NCBI GenBank assembly: GCA_936432065.2
Contig: OW386290.2
Coordinates: 132,478,677 to 132,542,676, forward strand
Direction: 5' to 3'
DNA: 64,000 nucleotides
Source of the DNA: Rutpela maculata
Lineage: Eukaryota > Arthropoda > Insecta > Coleoptera > Cerambycidae
A model generated the notes under the pieces. That model saw only the letters and a program-made list of their open reading frames with translations. It had not been told where the DNA came from and did not search any database. A program made the position numbers and the translations under genes. Positions 22,215 through 32,632 of this stretch are shown one piece after another (position 1 is the stretch's first letter; every line of letters begins with the position of its first letter).

Positions 22215-23297
22215 ATAGCTTATTAATAGCATAACAAACTCGATTGAATCATCAAAAATATTATTATTCGCAGATGACCTAAAAATATTTCTTAGAATCG
22301 ATGAAAGAGCAGATTGTCTGAAACTACAAAATGACCTAAACAATATATGTACTTGGTCGACTGAAAATACGCTCTTATTTAATATTGATAAATGTAGTAT
22401 TATGACATTTACAAGAAAACTTAACATTATTGATTACTCCTATAAAATTCAGGAAGCAGCACTGGCCAGGGTGAGTGAAATGAGAGACTTAGGTGTAACA
22501 TATGATAGTCAAATTACTTTTAATAGACACATTATGATTATGACAAATAAGGCTAGTAAAATGTATGGATTTCTTGTACGTAACTCGCGACAGTTCAGCA
22601 ATCTTAAATGCATTAAGCAATTATACATAAGCTTTGTACGAAGTATTTTAGAGTATTGTTGCATAATATGGAGTCCATATTATAGATATCAAATAAATAA
22701 CATAGAAAAAATTCAAAACAAATTTTTAAGATATCTTAACTACAAAGAAAATGGAGAATATGATAATACCGTACCAAAAGAAGACCTTTTACTACAATAC
22801 GATCTCAGTACACTAGAGAAACGCAGGAGAATAAGTTCTGTATTGTATTTACATAAAATTTTAAATAACGGCATAAATGATTTTTCCTATCTCTCACTAG
22901 TTCATCTGAATGTGCCGACTCATTCCACTAGAAATTCTAGAACATTTTACCTAGAAACACCTCACACGAACAGTCGAATTAATTCACCTTTATATCGGAT
23001 GTGTTCACTATATAATAGCATACAAGATACTGTTGATATTTTTCATTGCACTCGAAGTAGGTTAAAAAATATATTAGAAGATGTGATGTAACGCCTGTGA
23101 TATGTAGGCAACTATGTGTATTTTTATGTTAATAATATATGTATGTATAATTTGTGTAACTTGTAATATTAACGTTCTACATTTTTACTTAAATTTGTTA
23201 TATTTATATTTTTTATTGTACGTTTCACAATACTCTGTAATGGGGCTGTGCCTGTTGAGTATTTATTACCAAATAAATAAATAAATAAATAAATATC
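22215..23297 (+). mobile_element. 5'-truncated LINE: RT palm to 3' tail
   Basis: The plus frame starts inside RT: NSIESSKILLFADDLKIF (FADD catalytic block at about 22268-22279), NDLNNICTWSTENTLLFNID, then RVSEMRDLGVTYDSQITFNR, FVRSILEYCCIIWSPYY and THSTRNSRTFYLETPHTN, to the stop at 23091. The C-terminal 229 codons are uninterrupted. The 3' UTR ends in AAATA repeats (23270-23295). A Jockey/CR1-group LINE whose insertion removed everything upstream of the catalytic motif. Confidence 0.85.
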
Positions 23298-23390
23298 TTA
23301 CCTGGTAAGATATCTAAAACAAAATGTTATGGTTCTATTACAAAAAAAGCTGACTTTTTTAGCATAATTGGAAAAACGGTTGAAATAAAT

Positions 23391-24140
23391 AACAAGCTAA
23401 AAACGTACTCTTCGCCTGTTCACTGAACTTTTTATATAATTGTTACACATTCTATAGGATACTCTTCGCAGTTTTCTGTAAATAATGTTAGTTTTAGACA
23501 TTTTTAATTTTATAGTACGAACTTGGTAAAAGACTCGGTGTAAAATAAAGTAAAAATAAAAAAAAACTATACCATACCCCATTTGGGTTTCGAACCCAGG
23601 ACCCTTGGATTCTGAGTCAAAAGCGTAAGAACTACACCACCACTTAAACACGTAAAAAAAAACGTAAATTTTTACATTTTAAGAGGCGAACTAAAATTAT
23701 ATTTTCAGTGTTGTATATTACATTATGAAATTTATATTTGTAAAATATATAAATATTTAAATATTAAAATGAAATATCATTTCACCAGATTTCTATTCAA
23801 TTACAAAAACATAAAAAACAAAAATAAAATTTTTCTTCAAATTTAAATCATTAATAACATTTTTATTCAGTGATAGATTTTGTTCAAAAACAATAGGGTT
23901 CTTCCTCTAGCTAACACTAACTTACTGTCCAAATTTCAGTACAATCGGATTTTTCTTTCTTGAGTTATCGTGCTTACAAGAAACGTGACGGACGGACGGA
24001 CATTTTGAAAGTTATTCAGAATTCGTTCACTAACACAATTATATGAAAATTTTGTGCCTGTGTGCAATATTTACGGTTTTAGAAATGTGCCGATCAAATG
24101 CAATATACTCTTCGTTTTCGCATTTGCGAAGAGTATAATA
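23391..24140. repeat. SINE/MITE-like unit 1 with minus-strand tRNA-like head
   Basis: It starts AACAAGCTAAAAACGTACTCTTCGC and ends in a hairpin ATACTCTTCGTTTTCGCATTTGCGAAGAGTAT, so TACTCTTCGC/GCGAAGAGTA can be read as a terminal inverted repeat. The minus strand at 23579-23645 is tRNA-like: A-box-like TGGTGTAGTTCTTACG, then GACTCAGAATC, then B box GGGTTCGAAACCC. The distal half holds a short GGAC repeat. A related unit lies 800 bp downstream and a third fragment at 26501. Confidence 0.6.
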
Positions 24141-24193
24141 ATTGACTGTTAAAACAATTGGAAAATATTTGAAAATAAATTGACGTCAATTAA

Positions 24194-24942
24194 AAACAAG
24201 CTAAAAACGTACTCTTCGCCAGTTTATTGAGCTTTTTATATATAATTGTTATACATTCTATAGGATACTCTTCGCAGTTTTCTTGTAAATAGTGTTTGTT
24301 TTTGGACATCCTGAATTTTGTGATACCATCTTTATTGTGAAAAAAATTGTATGAAAAAAAAATGAAAAAGAAATATCCAACCTGAGGGATTCGAACACGG
24401 GACCTTTGGATTGCAGCGCAAAGCTTTAGCCGCTGCGCCACCACCTATTCGTACAAAAATTGATTGTCTGTGATATATATCTTTCAACATTCATACATAT
24501 TTCACTTCTATGAAATATATATTAGTAAACTTCATAAAGAAAAAAAAATTATTATGGAAATAATATCTCGCAAGATTTCCACTTTAGTACAAGCGGCAAA
24601 AATTAAGAGAATTTCTTTTTTAATTAAATAATTAATAACTTTTTTATTTACTGATCGATTTTCTTCAAAAACAATAGGGTTCTTCCTCTAGCTAACACTA
24701 ACTTACTTTCTAACTTTCAATACAATCGGACTTTTCTTTCTTAAGTTATCGTGCTTACAAGAAGCGTGACGGACGGACGGACGGACAGACGGACGGACAG
24801 ACGGACATTTTGAAAGTTGTTCAGAATTCGTTCACTAACACAATGATATGAAAATTTTTTCTCTACGAGCGATATTTACGATTTTAGAAATGTGCCGATC
24901 AAATACAATATACTCTTCGTTTTTGCGAAGAGTATAATAATA
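24194..24942. repeat. SINE/MITE-like unit 2 with a different tRNA-like head
   Basis: It has the same ends and body order as unit 1 (TACTCTTCGCC...; TTCAAAAACAATAGGGTTCTTCC; GTGACGGACGGAC; GCGAAGAGTATAAT). The minus strand at 24384-24450 carries another tRNA-like sequence, GGTGGTGGCGCAGCGGCTAAAG ending CCGTGTTCGAATCCC, whose A box and B box differ from unit 1. A GGAC/AGAC microsatellite occupies about 24768-24805. Confidence 0.6.
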
Positions 24943-25799
24943 GACTGCCAGTCCGATCTCAGAAAACAAATAGAATTTGTTTAAATAAATGAAAATTGAC
25001 TAAAAATGTTGATAAATATTCTACTAGACCAACAGTAATAATTTTTGAAGAAAAAACGAGAATAAAGTGCTCAAAAGGGTCAATTTCCTGAAGAATTTAC
25101 ATTTTTTGATTTAATGGTAGTTTTCGGGGCACCGTGGAGGTGTGTTAGGGGCGACAAACCCATATGTATTATACATCAAATTCTTCCTTGGATAGTCCTC
25201 TCCAAGTCCTATAAGTTTAATGCAAGATTTTCCCTAACCCTGAACAATTATTCAAAAAATTCCAAAAAGTGATTTTTCCCCATGCAATTTACATGGGAAA
25301 CTTCAGGTCTCCATAGGTACCATTTAAAATCAAAATTTTGAAAAACCAAAAAATATGTACTTACTTTTTCAGATTTGGAAACAAATTGGGGAGATTGAGA
25401 CCCTATAAAAAAATAGTCATTTTGGACCACCCTATTATTGCATGTTTCAAATTAACGTAAATTTCATAAACACTAATGAAAAAAAAAATAAGCTCCCGAT
25501 CCAGAGGAAGACTCATCAACCGCTGAAAAAGTAAATAAAAATAAACATTTATCCAAAGTTTCATTATCTCCTAATTATTTTCCCCTATATTTCCAAATTT
25601 CATTGAACTCTAATTATTTACGAATATTTTGGAAATTTTAACGTGCACCAAAACATCTTAAACACGAAACATATTAAATTGACTAAAATTCTTTTACACC
25701 GCATCTGTATTAAAATGTGAGGTTAAGCTGTTAAAACGTGTCAAAGTGTAAACGTGAAGCAAAACATCAACATTATGAAACTGTAAGCATCCCACTCAC
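24943..25799. other. Intron end before exon 8, no gene
   Basis: Contains a mariner-MITE-like end (GTCATTTTGGACCACCCTAT near 25418-25438) without a clear partner, although TTTTCGGGGCACCGTGGAGG at 25121 may mark the other side. AT-rich otherwise. Confidence 0.35.
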
Positions 25800-25967
25800 C
25801 TCAGCACTAAATCTTTCATTATTTGCTCTATCCCTGTCCCTCTCCCGTAGCTGCTCGTGCAGTTGATCGATCTTCTTCTGGGCCTCATCCCGTTCGAGCT
25901 CCCTTTCGGCAGCCTGCTCTTCCAAGAATTTCTGAGTGGTCCTGCACTTCCTATCGGCCACCGCGAT
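25800..25967 (-). CDS. Plp: Plp exon 8 of window (family-diagnostic coiled coil)
   Basis: A 56-codon phase-0 exon between introns of 16.6 and 17.4 kb. The acceptor is TCTATTTAG|ATC and the donor is GCTGAG|GTGAGT. It encodes IAVADRKCRTTQKFLEEQ and AAERELERDEAQKKIDQL followed by EQLRERDRD. The FLxEQAxxREhERD...I..L..QL pattern is the best match I know to pericentrin and AKAP9, where a very similar segment precedes an EVEQL motif, as happens here across the junction with exon 9. This is the main evidence for the family assignment. Confidence 0.83.
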
Positions 25968-26500
25968 CTAAATAGAAAGCAGATAGGTAGCAAAAACAGA
26001 CAGCAAAGCCCCATGAATAATGACATCGACTGTTATATAAGCTTGTGTTGTTTTGTAGTGTTGTGTTAAGTAGAGAAAGACATGAAAAAAACTCCTACCA
26101 TGTTCATGCACATGATGCAAAAACAGAGACAGAACACCACCAAGATATAATGAACATAGAGATGATCACCACTTTGAATTATGAAAAAATTAGTTATTTT
26201 ACATAAGTCTGATATAACAGCATCTACAACTTTTTGCATTACTGATATTTCATTTAAATACTAGAGATAAGTGTAACTGTAGAAACTTGAATTGTTTGGG
26301 GGAAAAATATGTGTATCTTTTTGTAAATCAACTGTAAAAAAATTACTTTAAAAAGTATCTCTGCAAAAAGTTTGTTTACTTGCAATCTCAAGTTGTTTTT
26401 ATTTCATTGTTTGTAAAGTATACAAGGTTGCCACAAATTATTGGTAGGTCAATTAAAATGAGTCCTAACTTTTAAACAAATTATATTAGTAAGTAATTAT
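25968..26500. other. Intron start after exon 7 (left part), no gene
   Basis: No recognisable repeat or frame; ordinary AT-rich intron next to the exon-8 acceptor. Confidence 0.4.
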
Positions 26501-26738
26501 AACAAGCTAAAAACGTACTCTTTGCCTGTTCACTGAACTTTTTATATAATTGATACACATTCTATAGGATACTCTTCGCAGTTTTTTGCAAATAATGTTA
26601 GTTTTAGGCATTTTTAATTTTATAGTACGAACTTAGTTGGTAAAATACTCGGTGTAAAACAAAGTAAATATAAAAAAAAATCATACCAAACCCCATTTGG
26701 GTTTCGAAACCGGGACCCTTGGATTCCGAGTCAAAATC
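26501..26738. repeat. Third copy (5' half) of the tRNA-headed repeat
   Basis: Shares AACAAGCTAAAAACGTACTCTT, CTATAGGATACTCTTCGCAG and GGGTTTCGAA(A)CC with unit 1 in the same order, then breaks off inside the tRNA-like region at GGATTCCGAGTCAAAA. There TCAAATCAAAGATATTTATTAA begins, an inserted LINE-like tail. Confidence 0.6.
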
Positions 26739-26900
26739 AAATCAAAGATATTTATTAACATTTAAAGACATGAATGCGCCTCAGCAGGGTCCAGTCTAGA
26801 GCCGATCACCCCACCGCGGCGTGCAACGTCGGGGTAGGTAGGTGATCAGGTGGAGGGGTTTAGCTTCGACTGTAACAACAGACGAAATTGGAGCGTTAGG
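26739..26900 (-). mobile_element. Probable short LINE 3' end
   Basis: On the minus strand the segment ends TTAATAAATATCTTTGATTTGA, resembling a LINE 3' end with polyadenylation signal and short tail, and begins with a GC-rich stretch (ACCCCGACGTTGCACGCCGCGG). It interrupts the repeat at 26501. No coding sequence remains, so the assignment is tentative. Confidence 0.35.
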
Positions 26901-27289
26901 GTTCAACTTTTAAAACAATTTTTTGCTTATGCGCAGAAAAAAAAAAGACATGATTTTTGAGATATATACATATACCGTGTGTTCCAGGATAGATGTAACA
27001 AGAGGTGTAATGAACCAAAAATTTTGGAATTTTGGAATGGTATTTGGGGATTGAGTCCTGCTTGTTGTAAAACTAAAGTATACCAAAAATGACTTGATTT
27101 GGTGTTCTACAGGGAGTTTTATAATCAAAGTTGTAAAAATCACCACTAATAAAGTACCTTTATTTTTCAAAATATGAAAAAATTCCACTAACAAAAGTTA
27201 TTTAGAATGCAATTTTATACCTCTATACCAAATTTCAGGAATAAAAAATTATTTTTTTGAAACTTCCCATTTTTTCAATAAATTAGTAT

Positions 27290-27728
27290 TGTCGCGTGTT
27301 TCTACCCTTAGGAAACCACCCTCGCAAAATCCGTGGGTTCCAAAAATTATAACAAGAGATGTCCACTAACACACTTTATTAAATATTTACTGGATACTTC
27401 ACAATACTATTATTAATTTAAATACACTTTACTGACTAAAATCACAATGTTTATCACTTTGTTTATCTTTGAAGTCTTAACCTCACTTTCTATACTTTCT
27501 GAACTTTCTCAACTACTCGCCGAGAATGCGGTCGGTCTTTTATACCTAAAAATGACGGATCTCGATCGTTCTGTGATGACGCCACCATTCTCTCGATAAT
27601 TCCAGATGTCACTTTGGAATCTTCTGGTAGGTGCAAATACACTACATTCATTCAGACATTCGATCTGTTGAAGTCTGCCTACTTTTTAGTAACATAACCT
27701 TAAATTTTAAGGGGTGCAACATATTACA
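27290..27728 (-). repeat. 3' LTR of the gypsy element
   Basis: 439 bp, TGTCGCG...TATTACA (palindromic TG..CA ends). It lacks the 13-bp TTCCTCGAGTAGG present in its partner; the missing block is bounded by GTAGG, so slippage or recombination at that short repeat explains it. A GGTCTTTTATACC TATA-like stretch is shared by both LTRs. Confidence 0.92.
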
Positions 27729-27739
27729 CTGCCCCCTCC

Positions 27740-30523
27740 TTAAGCCTGAACGTCCCGCTCAGGCAATTCAGCCTCTTTCACATACTTCGCCAGTCTATCC
27801 AAGTGTACGATCTTCATCTTGGACTTTTTGTTTCGTTGAATACGATAGACGACATCATTAATTCGGGTAATAACAGTGTACGGTCCATCCCAAGGAGGTT
27901 GAAATTTCGGGGATCTCCATTCCTTCCGCTGTGGGTTGTACAGCCAAACCAGATCCCCCACCTTGAATCCCCCTGTACTGGCATTCTGATCATAACGAGC
28001 CTTCAAGCGGTTACTAGTTCTGTTCATCTGCTCTCGATCATTCTTCGGCTGTTCTCGGCTTCCATTTCTGTAGTTGCTCATGGAAAATGGTTCTCCACGG
28101 GCAGCACAATTTTTACACTTGCGACACCAGGCCTCCACATCCTGGCGACTATTAACCCAATAGAACTGTTCCCGTGCTCTACTCAATGTCTTGTTTATGC
28201 CGAAGTGTCTGCTGGATGTTTCATTATGTGCTTCCTGGAGTACTTCTGGTACACGACACCTGGGAATCACTAGACGCATGACAACCTGCTTCCCATCTGG
28301 GCTTTCCCATGCTCTCCTCAAAAGCCCATCTACGACCATAAGTGAATCCCATTGTGACCATAAAGCCTTCAGCCCAACTGCTTTGTTGGAAACATCCTTC
28401 CATGCTGGACGCGTTCCCTCTTCTTTTGCTCTCAACATGGGTCCGATTTCTACATCGCGCAATTGCTCTTGCCTCAGAGTGTTCTTTGTCCAATTGTCTG
28501 GAAGATCGACCTTGACAATGTTGACTTCAACCATGTTCGGCAATTTTCCCACCTGAGGGTAGCGCTTGCAATCTTCCTTGTCTGGTTTTCTGGATAATGC
28601 AGGAGTTTTGACTGCCTGCGTTGTCAACAGCCTGGTTTTCTCACATTGGTCGTTCACTTTTGACAAAATAAATTGTTCGTTCCCAATCCTTAACATTCGC
28701 TTTCCTACGTCAACAATAAATCCATACTGTTCCATAATGCCCAGTCCCAAAATGAAGTCATCCGTAATGTCAGCCACGATGACCCTGTGGTCGAACCTCA
28801 AATGTCCAATCTGCAAACCCAGGTCTACTTCTCCATGAACCGTAGCCCTGTCCCCCGTAGCTGTCCGGACGATCACTTCTTCATTTTGCCTCTTGGTAAT
28901 CTTTATGCCCGATATAAATCCTGGACGTACTATTGATGACGTAGTACCTGTGTCGACGGTAAACAAACATTTTCTTCCGTTCACATATCCATGCAACAAC
29001 AGTCTGCTTGCGATTCTTCGAAGCTGGGAAATCTTAATTTCTCTGGGGGCACTGCATTCCCTAGCCAGAACAACCCCCCTGGTACTGTTTTCCTGCTCCT
29101 CTTCAAGATTCACAGCATTTACTCGACTCTCCGAATTCTGCTGTCGACAGTCTCGCTTCATGTGTCCTACCTTGCCGCAGTTGTAACATTTAATACCACC
29201 ACTCGGCTTTCCTTTGTTTTTCTGTTTTTCCTGCTTTCCAAGGTCATCTAATTTATCCAATAGTTTGGTAAACATTTTCTGCATCTCAGTCAACACGGGG
29301 TTCTGGTTCATTTCTGGTTGCGATTCTTCGAGAGTCACAGCTCGCACTCTCGACCTTGGAGTATCTCTGTAGGCGGCTTCTACTTCGAGTGCACGCACCA
29401 AAGCGTCGCTACTACTTTGGTGTCTCGTCAGCCTCAGAACTCGCCTGACCTCTTCGTCCCTTATACCATCTAAAAAGGCCCCCACGGCTAATTGTTCCTG
29501 GAATTCTTTAGGTGCACTCGGATACGCCAGGTGTGCCAGTCTCTCTATCGCAGCTTCAAATTCTTGTAAACTTTCCCCAGCTTTTTGCATCCGGGATTTC
29601 AGCTGAGCCTGGTATAATTGGGCAAGGTGTTGATCGCCATACCTCAAGTCTAATGCAGCTTCCAAGACTTTAAAGTCCCTTTGTTTCTCCACCGGGATAG
29701 TCTGAAGTAATTCTGAGGCCTGGCCCCTTAACGCCAGAACTAATGCCATAGCCTTTTCCTCGTTATCCCAGTTATTTGCCGATGCTGCTGCCTCAAATTG
29801 TCTCTTGTAGGTTGTCCATGAGCTTTGGCCGTCAAAGGAGGGAGGCTTTAATCGAGGACCCGATGATGTTACTAACTGGCCTCCTTTTTCTCTCAACTGA
29901 CGTTTAAGGCGCTCTACCTCTCCTTCGACCTCACTCATTTTTCCTTTAATTTGACTAACTTCTGTCTCGACCACACCTACTTTGTCTTCGACCTTGTTTA
30001 TCTCCTCTTTAACTTCCTCCTTAACAGAAATGATTGCGTCCTGTTGTATTTTTATTTGATCGCTCAGGATTTTCCTTAATTCCTCCTGGCGTCTTTCTTC
30101 CAAGTCTTCCATTATTTTTCTGAGTTCGGCTTTTTCCTCTTGACGTTGTCTTTCTTGTTCTTGACGTCTTTTTTCTTCATCCTCTTTTTCTTTCTGACGT
30201 CTTGTTTCTTCATCCTCTTTTTCTTTCTGACGTCTTGTTTCTTCATCTTCTTTTTCTTTCTGACGTCTTGTTTCTTCATCCTCTTTTTCTTTCTGACGTC
30301 TTATTTCCTGATCTTCCATAATTTTCTTTAATTCGTCCCTTTCTTCTTGACGCCGTTTTTCCTCCTCTTGACGTCTTCTTTCTTGCTGTTCTTTTTCTTC
30401 CTGACGTTTTTTCTCCTGTTCTTCTTTGTCTTCCTGCCGTTGCTGCGCCATCATTTTTTGGAATTGTTCGAATAAGTCCTGTATTTGTTTATCGGATGCC
30501 ATACTTCTTGTTGTTACGGGCAT
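27740..30523 (-). CDS. Gypsy gag-protease-integrase fusion ORF lacking RT/RNase H and the integrase core
   Basis: One open frame of 927 codons starting MPVTTRSMASDKQIQD. Residues about 25-200 are a highly charged coiled coil with 11-residue tandem repeats (RRQKEKEDEET). Then the gag retrotransposon domain (PPSFDGQSSWTTYKRQFEAA), a CCHC knuckle at about 446 (CYNCGKVGHMKRDC), an aspartic protease DTG at about 524, then TPALSRKPDKEDC, where ALSR normally follows RNase H. Next come the integrase zinc finger (HNETSSRHFG...CRKCKNC), no DDE core, and the GPYTVI module with the C terminus. Both losses are in frame, which suggests a selected or co-mobilised defective form. Confidence 0.88.
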   Translation of the reverse strand: MPVTTRSMASDKQIQDLFEQFQKMMAQQRQEDKEEQEKKRQEEKEQQERRRQEEEKRRQEERDELKKIMEDQEIRRQKEKEDEETRRQKEKEDEETRRQKEKEDEETRRQKEKEDEEKRRQEQERQRQEEKAELRKIMEDLEERRQEELRKILSDQIKIQQDAIISVKEEVKEEINKVEDKVGVVETEVSQIKGKMSEVEGEVERLKRQLREKGGQLVTSSGPRLKPPSFDGQSSWTTYKRQFEAAASANNWDNEEKAMALVLALRGQASELLQTIPVEKQRDFKVLEAALDLRYGDQHLAQLYQAQLKSRMQKAGESLQEFEAAIERLAHLAYPSAPKEFQEQLAVGAFLDGIRDEEVRRVLRLTRHQSSSDALVRALEVEAAYRDTPRSRVRAVTLEESQPEMNQNPVLTEMQKMFTKLLDKLDDLGKQEKQKNKGKPSGGIKCYNCGKVGHMKRDCRQQNSESRVNAVNLEEEQENSTRGVVLARECSAPREIKISQLRRIASRLLLHGYVNGRKCLFTVDTGTTSSIVRPGFISGIKITKRQNEEVIVRTATGDRATVHGEVDLGLQIGHLRFDHRVIVADITDDFILGLGIMEQYGFIVDVGKRMLRIGNEQFILSKVNDQCEKTRLLTTQAVKTPALSRKPDKEDCKRYPQVGKLPNMVEVNIVKVDLPDNWTKNTLRQEQLRDVEIGPMLRAKEEGTRPAWKDVSNKAVGLKALWSQWDSLMVVDGLLRRAWESPDGKQVVMRLVIPRCRVPEVLQEAHNETSSRHFGINKTLSRAREQFYWVNSRQDVEAWCRKCKNCAARGEPFSMSNYRNGSREQPKNDREQMNRTSNRLKARYDQNASTGGFKVGDLVWLYNPQRKEWRSPKFQPPWDGPYTVITRINDVVYRIQRNKKSKMKIVHLDRLAKYVKEAELPERDVQA

Positions 30524-30918
30524 ACGATGAAATTAAAATAAAATAAATTTAACTGTCACGTCAATATCGGTAATGGAACTTTCTAGACAAATCTCGAAAT
30601 AGCACGAAAAAGTCTTATCCAGAGTCTTTTGTCACTATCCAGTTCAGAGAATTTAATAATCTCCACTAATGTCCAAATAGAAAAGTTCTAGTAATTTCCA
30701 CGCACTAACACAAAAAATGAGTCTTTTTCAGTGTCTCTATCACTACTCAGTTTAAAGGGTTTAATACTTAACACTATTTTTCTGTCCACAAATAACCCTT
30801 GAACAATGTCCAGTAAATTAGTCCTGTGTTAGCACTAAACCGCGAGAATACTTCTCGAACACTCCAGCACAACTTCAGAGCTCCTCTTGTCATAAAATTC
30901 CGCTTTCTGACACCAATT

Positions 30919-31370
30919 TGTCGCGTGTTTCCACCCTTAGGAAACCACCCTCGCAAAATCCGTGGGTTCCAAAAATTATAACAAGAGATGTCCACTAACA
31001 CACTTTATTAAATATTTACTGGATACTTCACAATACTATTATTAATTTAAATACACTTTACTGACTAAAATCACAATGTTTATCACTTTGTTTATCTTTG
31101 AAGTCTTAACCTCACTTTCTATACTTTCTGAACTTTCTCAACTACTCGCCGAGAATGCGGTCGGTCTTTTATACCTAAAAATGACGGATCTCGATCGTTC
31201 TGTGATGACGCCACCATTCTCTCGATAATTTCAGATGTCACTTTGGAATCTTCTGGTAGGTTCCTCGAGTAGGTGCAAATACACTACATTCATTCAGACA
31301 TTCGATCTGTTGAAGTCTGCCTACTTTTTAGTAACATAACCTTAAATTTTAAGTGGTGCAACATATTACA
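30919..31370 (-). repeat. 5' LTR of the gypsy element
   Basis: 452 bp, same ends as its partner. As the minus-strand 5' LTR it should carry the promoter. The shared TATA-like motif reads GGTATAAAAGACC on the minus strand (about 31162-31174), a strong TATA box. Confidence 0.92.
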
Positions 31371-31575
31371 GTATTTTATTTTGAACCATTCAATTAAAAC
31401 TGCATAGAAATTATTTTTTGTGAATTAATATTTAAAGTTATATAGAAGCTAAAAGTAGGCTATGAGAAAAGCAGTGGATACACGTTTATCATTTATTATT
31501 GACATATCTGTCAAACGTAGTCAATATTATCCTTAATTTCTGTTTCAAATTAACGAACCAAGCATAGAAAATTAA

Positions 31576-32632
31576 GTGAAAATGGTACTTACAGTGCGTG
31601 AAAGAATTTATATTGTGCAATGCTACGGAATTGGCGGTGAAAACTCGCTAAGAGAAGTGGTAAGCCAATTTAATTTGAAATTTCCAAACACTGCTTTGTC
31701 ACGTACTCAGGCTATGAGAATAATTAAAAAGTTTCTAGCTACTGGTAGTGTTCTACATGAAAAGAAAAATAAAAGCATATGATGAAGACAATGTTGGGGC
31801 TATTATAGCTCATGCCTCTGTTATAGAAAATCCTAGGATGCCACTAAGAGAGAGAACAGCTCTTATTAATATTAGCAAGTCTGAACTCCAAAGAATTTAC
31901 AAGGCAAAGAAAATTAGAGCATATAAAGCAAATTATAAACATACGCTCGAAGAGGGAGATGACGGCTGTAGGTTGGATTTTTGTTTGACCATTGGAGAAA
32001 AAATCATGGAAGAGAGATTTTTTCATCATTTCATAATTTTCTCAGATGAATCCACATTCACAACCAATGGTGTTGTTTCATCTCAGAATTGTCGGTTTTG
32101 GGTTTCTGAAAATCCAAATTTTAGAATTCATTGTAGAAGACGATATTATAAAAAAGTGAATGTGTGGTGTGCCGTTTCTTATCACGTTGGAGTTATTGGA
32201 CCTTATTTCATTGAGGGAAGGTTAAACCAGCACACTTATTTACAGCTTCTTGAAAGATTTTCTGAAGAACATTTAAATATTTTAAGAGATATGCCTTTAG
32301 TTCATTTTCAACATGATGGTTGCCCTGCCCATTCCACAGAAATGGTTAATCGGTGGTTGAATTTAAATTTTGGAGAAAATTGGATTGCCAGGAATAGACC
32401 GATCAAGTTGCCGGCGAGATCCCCAGACCTATCAATATTGGATTTCTTTTTATGGGGTCGCCTCAAGCAGTTGGTTTACGCTGAACCACTTCCTAACAAT
32501 GTAGTAGTATTGAAGCAGAGAATTACAAATGCCGTAAACTTCACACCGTTAGATCATATTCGAAACAGTTTTATGGATTTCAGGCGAAGAATCGAAATGT
32601 GTGTGGATGTGGGTGGAAGCTACTTCGAATAA
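31576..32632 (+). pseudogene. Rosa-like mariner transposase (DD41D), one apparent frameshift
   Basis: Frame 31576-31782 gives the N-terminal helix-turn-helix (MVLTVRERIYIVQCYGIG, NLKFPNTALSRTQAMRIIKK). It overlaps frame 31748-32632, which holds the rest. The overlap in GAAAAGAAAAATAAAAGC implies a one-base slip. Catalytic Asp are in FSDEST (residue 100 of the second frame), FQHDGCPAH (190) and SPDLSILDFFLWG (232), 41 residues apart, so DD41D. WVSENPN and CAVSYHVGVIGPYF are typical mariner blocks. Cut-and-paste transposase at TA sites. Otherwise intact, so fairly recent. Confidence 0.88.

Larger units (their letters stand above)
27290..31370 (-). mobile_element. Ty3/gypsy LTR retrotransposon, internally deleted, young
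   Basis: Two direct LTRs (27290-27728 and 30919-31370) begin TGTCGCG and end TATTACA on the plus strand. They differ by about three substitutions and one 13-bp indel. The 4-bp target duplication GTAT flanks the element (27286-27289 and 31371-31374). Read on the minus strand: a primer-binding-like TGGTGTCAG (30915-30907) follows the 5' LTR, then the 927-codon gag-PR-IN fusion, then a purine tract (27743-27731) at the 3' LTR. RT and RNase H are absent, so it would depend on a relative for movement. Confidence 0.9.

Noticed and set aside
23579..24450. tRNA genes on the minus strand
   Set aside because: B-box-like T arms are good, but the acceptor and anticodon stems do not pair properly and both sit in repeats; treated as tRNA-derived heads.
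24768..24805. GGAC/AGAC repeat as a functional array
   Set aside because: A short microsatellite inside a repeated unit; no spacers.
27803..29251. Several plus-strand frames of 78-156 codons
   Set aside because: Antisense shadows of the gypsy ORF.
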